A stretch of 64,000 nucleotides of DNA from positions 248,001-312,000 of the forward strand of contig JABDRB010000003.1 of assembly GCA_013041925.1 (NCBI GenBank). Reading direction: 5' to 3'. Shown one piece after another: positions 60,850-64,000 of the stretch. The stretch comes from Akkermansiaceae bacterium. GTDB taxonomy: Bacteria > Verrucomicrobiota > Verrucomicrobiia > Verrucomicrobiales > Akkermansiaceae. The notes beneath the pieces are model-generated. The model did no database searches, had not been told where the DNA came from, and saw only the letters and a program-made list of their open reading frames with translations. Position 1 is the stretch's first letter. Each line of letters opens with the position of its first letter. The position numbers and the translations under genes are program-made.

Positions 60850-62406
60850 ATGAGCACTCCCGAGGTCACACAAAAGCTTCAGAACACCCCGCACAAGCCC
60901 GGGGTTTACCTGATGAAGGATCGCATCGGGGGGATTATCTACGTTGGCAAGGCCCGCGACCTCCGCAAGCGGGTCGGCAGCTATTTTATGCCATCACGGA
61001 AAATGCGAGCCGACCTCAAAACCCGAGCCTTGATCGATAGCATCCACGATTTTGACATCCAAATCGTTCGCAACGAACAAGAGGCCCTCATCCTAGAAAG
61101 CAAACTCATCAAGCAGTATCGCCCGCGCTACAACGTTAGCCTGCGCGATGACAAACGCTTTTACATGGTCAAGGTGCAGCTGGACGCCCCCCTACCCCGC
61201 TTTGTTCTGACCCGACTTAAAAAAGACGACGGCGCCCGCTACTTTGGCCCGTTTGTCCATTCCACCGCCCTTAAAGCTACCCTCGAATGGATCAACCGTG
61301 CATTCGGTCTGCGGACCTGCCGACCGAAATCCCCTGGCGAAAAAGAATACCGCCACTGCCACGCCGATGTGATCAGGCGGTGCAGCGCCCCGTGCATCGG
61401 GAAAATATCCGCACAGGATTATCGCAGCCGAATCGACGAGGCGGTCCGTTTACTCGAAGGCAAAGGACGGAGGGATCGGCTCCAAGGGATCCGCAACGAG
61501 ATGGAGCAGGCTGCCGAAAAACTCCAGTTTGAAAAAGCCGCCCGACTCCGTGACATCATCGCAAACTTAGAAAAAACGCTGAGCCCAGCACGCAGCTTCT
61601 CTCGCGGCCGCAGCGGAATCCCCAGCACCGTCAACCCCAGCGAGGACCTCGCCGAACTCCAAGACGCCCTCCGCCTCCCCGACCCACTCCACATCATGGA
61701 GTGCTTTGATATATCCAACGTCTCCAGCAACCACATCGTCGCCTCCATGGTCCGATTCGTCGATGGCTCACCCGACAACCAAGGCTACCGCCGCTACCGC
61801 ATTAAAACCGTGGAAGGCCAAGACGACTTCGCCAGCATGGCGGAGGTTGTCCGAAGACGCTACTCCCGCATCCTCTTGGAAAACAAGGTGCTGGGTACCG
61901 ATGACACTCAGGAATCACCGCTCGAGACCCTGCGCCGGCTCGCACGTGAGGGAAACTCCCCGCTCCTTCTACCCAACCTCGTGATCGTCGATGGAGGCAA
62001 AGGCCAACTCAGCATGGCGGTCCAAGAACTCCAGCGACTCGGGCTGCATGACCTCCCCATCGTTGGCCTCGCCAAACAACGTGAGGAAATTTTTCGCCCT
62101 GGCGTCAGCGAACCCCTTCTCCTACCCCACGACACCGGTGCGCTCAAACTCATGCAACGCATCCGGGACGAAGCGCACCGGTTTGCCAATAACTACAATG
62201 AACTGCTTCTGCGCAGACGCGTCACCGAGAGCCTCTTAGACGACTGCCCAGGCATGTCGACCAAGCGTAAAGAAGCGTTGCTACGTCGTTTTGGTTCCAT
62301 CAAACGCACCCGCAAAGCCAGCGTCAAAGAGCTCGAGTCCGTTCCAGGGATTGGCAAAAAAACAGCCGAGGAAATCTTCCGGTGGTTGTCGAAGAAAAAA
62401 GAATGA
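60850..62406 (+). CDS. uvrC: UvrC excinuclease subunit, shortened
   Basis: A 518-residue protein versus about 600 in most bacteria. Present in order are the GIY-YIG nuclease (GVYLMKD...IIYVGKA, residues 18-39), a Cys cluster (HCHADVIRRCSAPCIG), the UVR domain (about 216-240), the RNase-H-like nuclease domain (MECFDISN about 281, VDGGKGQLS about 379-387, H in DEAHRFANNYN about 440) and a C-terminal helix-hairpin-helix (SVPGIGKKTAEEIF). The stretch between the UVR and RNase-H-like domains, roughly 80-100 residues in standard UvrC, is nearly absent and replaced by a short Ser/Arg-rich linker. Nucleotide excision repair is the expected role. Confidence 0.92.
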   Translation: MSTPEVTQKLQNTPHKPGVYLMKDRIGGIIYVGKARDLRKRVGSYFMPSRKMRADLKTRALIDSIHDFDIQIVRNEQEALILESKLIKQYRPRYNVSLRDDKRFYMVKVQLDAPLPRFVLTRLKKDDGARYFGPFVHSTALKATLEWINRAFGLRTCRPKSPGEKEYRHCHADVIRRCSAPCIGKISAQDYRSRIDEAVRLLEGKGRRDRLQGIRNEMEQAAEKLQFEKAARLRDIIANLEKTLSPARSFSRGRSGIPSTVNPSEDLAELQDALRLPDPLHIMECFDISNVSSNHIVASMVRFVDGSPDNQGYRRYRIKTVEGQDDFASMAEVVRRRYSRILLENKVLGTDDTQESPLETLRRLAREGNSPLLLPNLVIVDGGKGQLSMAVQELQRLGLHDLPIVGLAKQREEIFRPGVSEPLLLPHDTGALKLMQRIRDEAHRFANNYNELLLRRRVTESLLDDCPGMSTKRKEALLRRFGSIKRTRKASVKELESVPGIGKKTAEEIFRWLSKKKE

Positions 62407-62479
62407 CGCCAGCTACTCAGGTAATCACCCGTGGCATGCCCTCGACTTTTAGGACATGGCCCGATTTTTAGGCCCGATT

Positions 62480-63322
62480 TTAGTCGTCGATTTCCACCAT
62501 CCAGATGTTGCGGTATCTCACCGGATTCCCGTGATCCTGAAATTTTAGATACCCTTTATCCTCGTGTTTTTTATACTCAGATACTGAGTGGGGACCACGC
62601 CAACCGGTGCCGCCGTAGAGCTCCACATTGTCTTGGATGACGATGCCGTTGTGCACGACATGAAATTTCGCGCGGCGGGTGACTTCCCCTTTTTCGTTAA
62701 AAATCGGACGATGAAAGGTGATGTCGTATGTTTGCCACTCACCGGGTTTGCGGCTGGCATTGACGAGTGGCTTGGATCGACCATAGATTGCGCCACATTG
62801 ACCGTCTGGGTAGGTTGGGTTTTGGTAGCTATCGAGCACCTGAAGTTCATACTGACCCATGAGAAACACACCACTATTTCCACGTCCCTGGCCGTTGCCT
62901 TTAACGGTAACTGGGGTGGCAAACTCAATATGCAATCGGCACGAGCCCCATTGTTCTTTGCTCTGGATGTAGCCGCTTTTACGGACCGACTCCAAGGCAC
63001 CATCAACGAGCTTCCACTTGGTTGGGCCACCCTCCGTATCGGTCCAATTTTGAAAAGATTCCTCGGTGCCGTCAAAAAGGATTTTGGCATTGGCGGGTGC
63101 TTTTGCCGCCTTGGCATCGTAAGGTTTGGGATTCACCACTTTCGGCTGTGGTTGTTTGGCGGGGTCCGTCTCATGCACCTTAATGCCGTCGATAAACATA
63201 TATTCGACTTCTTTCCCCTTCTTATTGAGCCGGATCTCTTTGGTGATGACAGGAGCATCAGCTAATACGGGAATGGCGGCGCTGACAAGCAGCGCAAGCG
63301 TGAGAATGGACTTTTTATTCAT
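62480..63322 (-). CDS. secreted DUF1080 (3-keto-disaccharide hydrolase-type) protein
   Basis: A 280-residue protein; the ATG at 63322 gives a clear signal peptide (MNKKSILTLALLVSAAIPVLA). The mature protein has the DUF1080 laminin-G-like pattern: ILFDGTEESFQNWT (about residues 83-96), WKLVDGALES, GNSGVFLMGQYELQVLDSY (about 145-163), CGAIYGRSKPLVNASRKPGEWQTYDI, HNGIVIQDNVEL, and FQDHGNPVRYRNIW near the end. Some members hydrolyse 3-keto-glycosides; in this phylum they are heavily expanded. It converges with uvrC. Confidence 0.88.
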   Translation of the reverse strand: MNKKSILTLALLVSAAIPVLADAPVITKEIRLNKKGKEVEYMFIDGIKVHETDPAKQPQPKVVNPKPYDAKAAKAPANAKILFDGTEESFQNWTDTEGGPTKWKLVDGALESVRKSGYIQSKEQWGSCRLHIEFATPVTVKGNGQGRGNSGVFLMGQYELQVLDSYQNPTYPDGQCGAIYGRSKPLVNASRKPGEWQTYDITFHRPIFNEKGEVTRRAKFHVVHNGIVIQDNVELYGGTGWRGPHSVSEYKKHEDKGYLKFQDHGNPVRYRNIWMVEIDD

Positions 63323-63571
63323 CGAGGCTGGGTGAATTAATGGGTTCAGGAAATGCTGTGCAGCGTGGCTCAAACGATGGAGCAATCACGTGACATTGAA
63401 AGTCCAATGTTAGCAAAACCATCGATTAATCGGTTATAGAGACTACGTGGGCGGTCGGCGATCCTTTCAAATCACTTAGCCCGCCCTAGCATTTTCAATA
63501 AAAACGCACAGCCTCCGTGACGAAAACATTCAGCCACAGATTGAGGGCCTCACATCTCTGGTGCATTACCA

Positions 63572-64000
63572 CTATTCAGGTTTGGCATGGCTGATCAACA
63601 CAGATTCCGGCCGATCCTTGCCAGATTTGAGCGTGTAGGTTCCTTTTTTAAACACGGGGGCTCTGAACGATTTCCCATGAACACGCCGACAGTAAATAAG
63701 CTCACCCGATTCTGCATCGGTCAGTTCAACCACGGCATTTTCCATGGGAAGCTCGACCTCCTTGAGATAGCCAATCGGTCGCCGACCATCGTTTTCGCTG
63801 ACATTAAACTCGAGTGGCCAACCGGGATACTGGGCCGCGTCACCACGGGAGATATCGGCAAAACGCGGCCAGCACTCAAACACAACCTTACCGGTCTTTT
63901 TATGGATCCGGACCAACCCGTAACCATCGCCCCGGTTTTCACGAGTGCTGTCCAGACGGATCACCTGCATATCCAGCGGCTCGGGATTGGCATAAGCCAG
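63572..64000 (-). CDS. C-terminal end of a PhoD-like or related secreted phosphatase (gene continues outside window)
   Basis: The minus-strand frame is open to the window edge, so at least 142 residues of the C-terminus are seen. The segments GYGLVRIHKKTGKVVFECWPR, AQYPGWPLEFNV and ELIYCRRVHGKSFRAPVFKKGTYTLKSG are beta-rich and match, as far as I recall, the C-terminal domain of alkaline phosphatase D/metallophosphatase-like proteins of Planctomycetes and Verrucomicrobia. The catalytic part lies outside. The assignment is tentative. Confidence 0.45.
   Translation of the reverse strand: MAYANPEPLDMQVIRLDSTRENRGDGYGLVRIHKKTGKVVFECWPRFADISRGDAAQYPGWPLEFNVSENDGRRPIGYLKEVELPMENAVVELTDAESGELIYCRRVHGKSFRAPVFKKGTYTLKSGKDRPESVLISHAKPE

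Noticed and set aside
1-64000. CRISPR arrays, insertion sequences and integrases
   Set aside because: I saw no regularly spaced repeats, transposase or recombinase motifs in any frame; the repeats in pglX are module edges and not an IS.

Overview
The window looks like chromosomal DNA of a member of the Verrucomicrobiota, probably a marine or polysaccharide-degrading Verrucomicrobiales. This rests on family content and not on any marker gene comparison: a formylglycine-type sulfatase, two sialate-esterase-like proteins, GH106- and GH110-like enzymes, a DUF1080 protein, a large secreted cytochrome c protein of the planctomycete/verrucomicrobial type, many secreted proteins with N-terminal signal peptides, and few recognisable Shine-Dalgarno sequences.

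Positions 1 to about 21,800 form a defence island. It opens with the end of a TPR/cold-shock-like protein and a calcineurin-like phosphatase. It then carries one long, tightly packed BREX operon (3423-21219): brxE, brxA, brxB, brxC, a pglX methyltransferase broken into separate reading frames, an embedded FRG-domain gene with two unknown genes, pglZ and brxL. Two features stand out. First, PglX is split into a catalytic ORF, two tandem paralogous ORFs that both match the target-recognition region, and a C-terminal ORF, like a modular specificity cassette. Second, BrxL lacks room for the usual C-terminal Lon-like protease domain and instead ends in a domain that resembles the phospholipase-D-like C-terminus of eukaryotic MITD1. 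The gene set mixes BREX type 1 (brxL) with type 6 (brxE). The island ends at a decayed NucS-like nuclease fragment that abuts the 3' end of a tRNA-Leu(UAA) gene, a classic integration site.

From 21,900 rightwards the DNA looks like ordinary core genome: a zinc-ribbon/HEAT-like membrane protein, a DUF164-type zinc-ribbon protein, Mrp, mannonate dehydratase, and a Bat operon (26806-33634: DUF58, DUF4381-like, BatA, BatB/C fusion, BatD/E fusion) without an adjacent moxR. An ornithine-cyclodeaminase-family gene and a DapA-family aldolase gene converge on a shared terminator.

From 35,950 to 55,000 there is a secreted carbohydrate-degradation region: SGNH hydrolase, sialate-esterase-like protein, sulfatase, cytochrome c protein, a large VWA membrane protein, thiD, and a minus-strand run of GH106, sialate O-acetylesterase, GH110-like and YdjY-like genes. 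The right end holds folP, a conserved secreted protein, an ExbB/ExbD/TPR energy-transduction cluster, a shortened uvrC, a DUF1080 protein and the end of a probable PhoD-like phosphatase.
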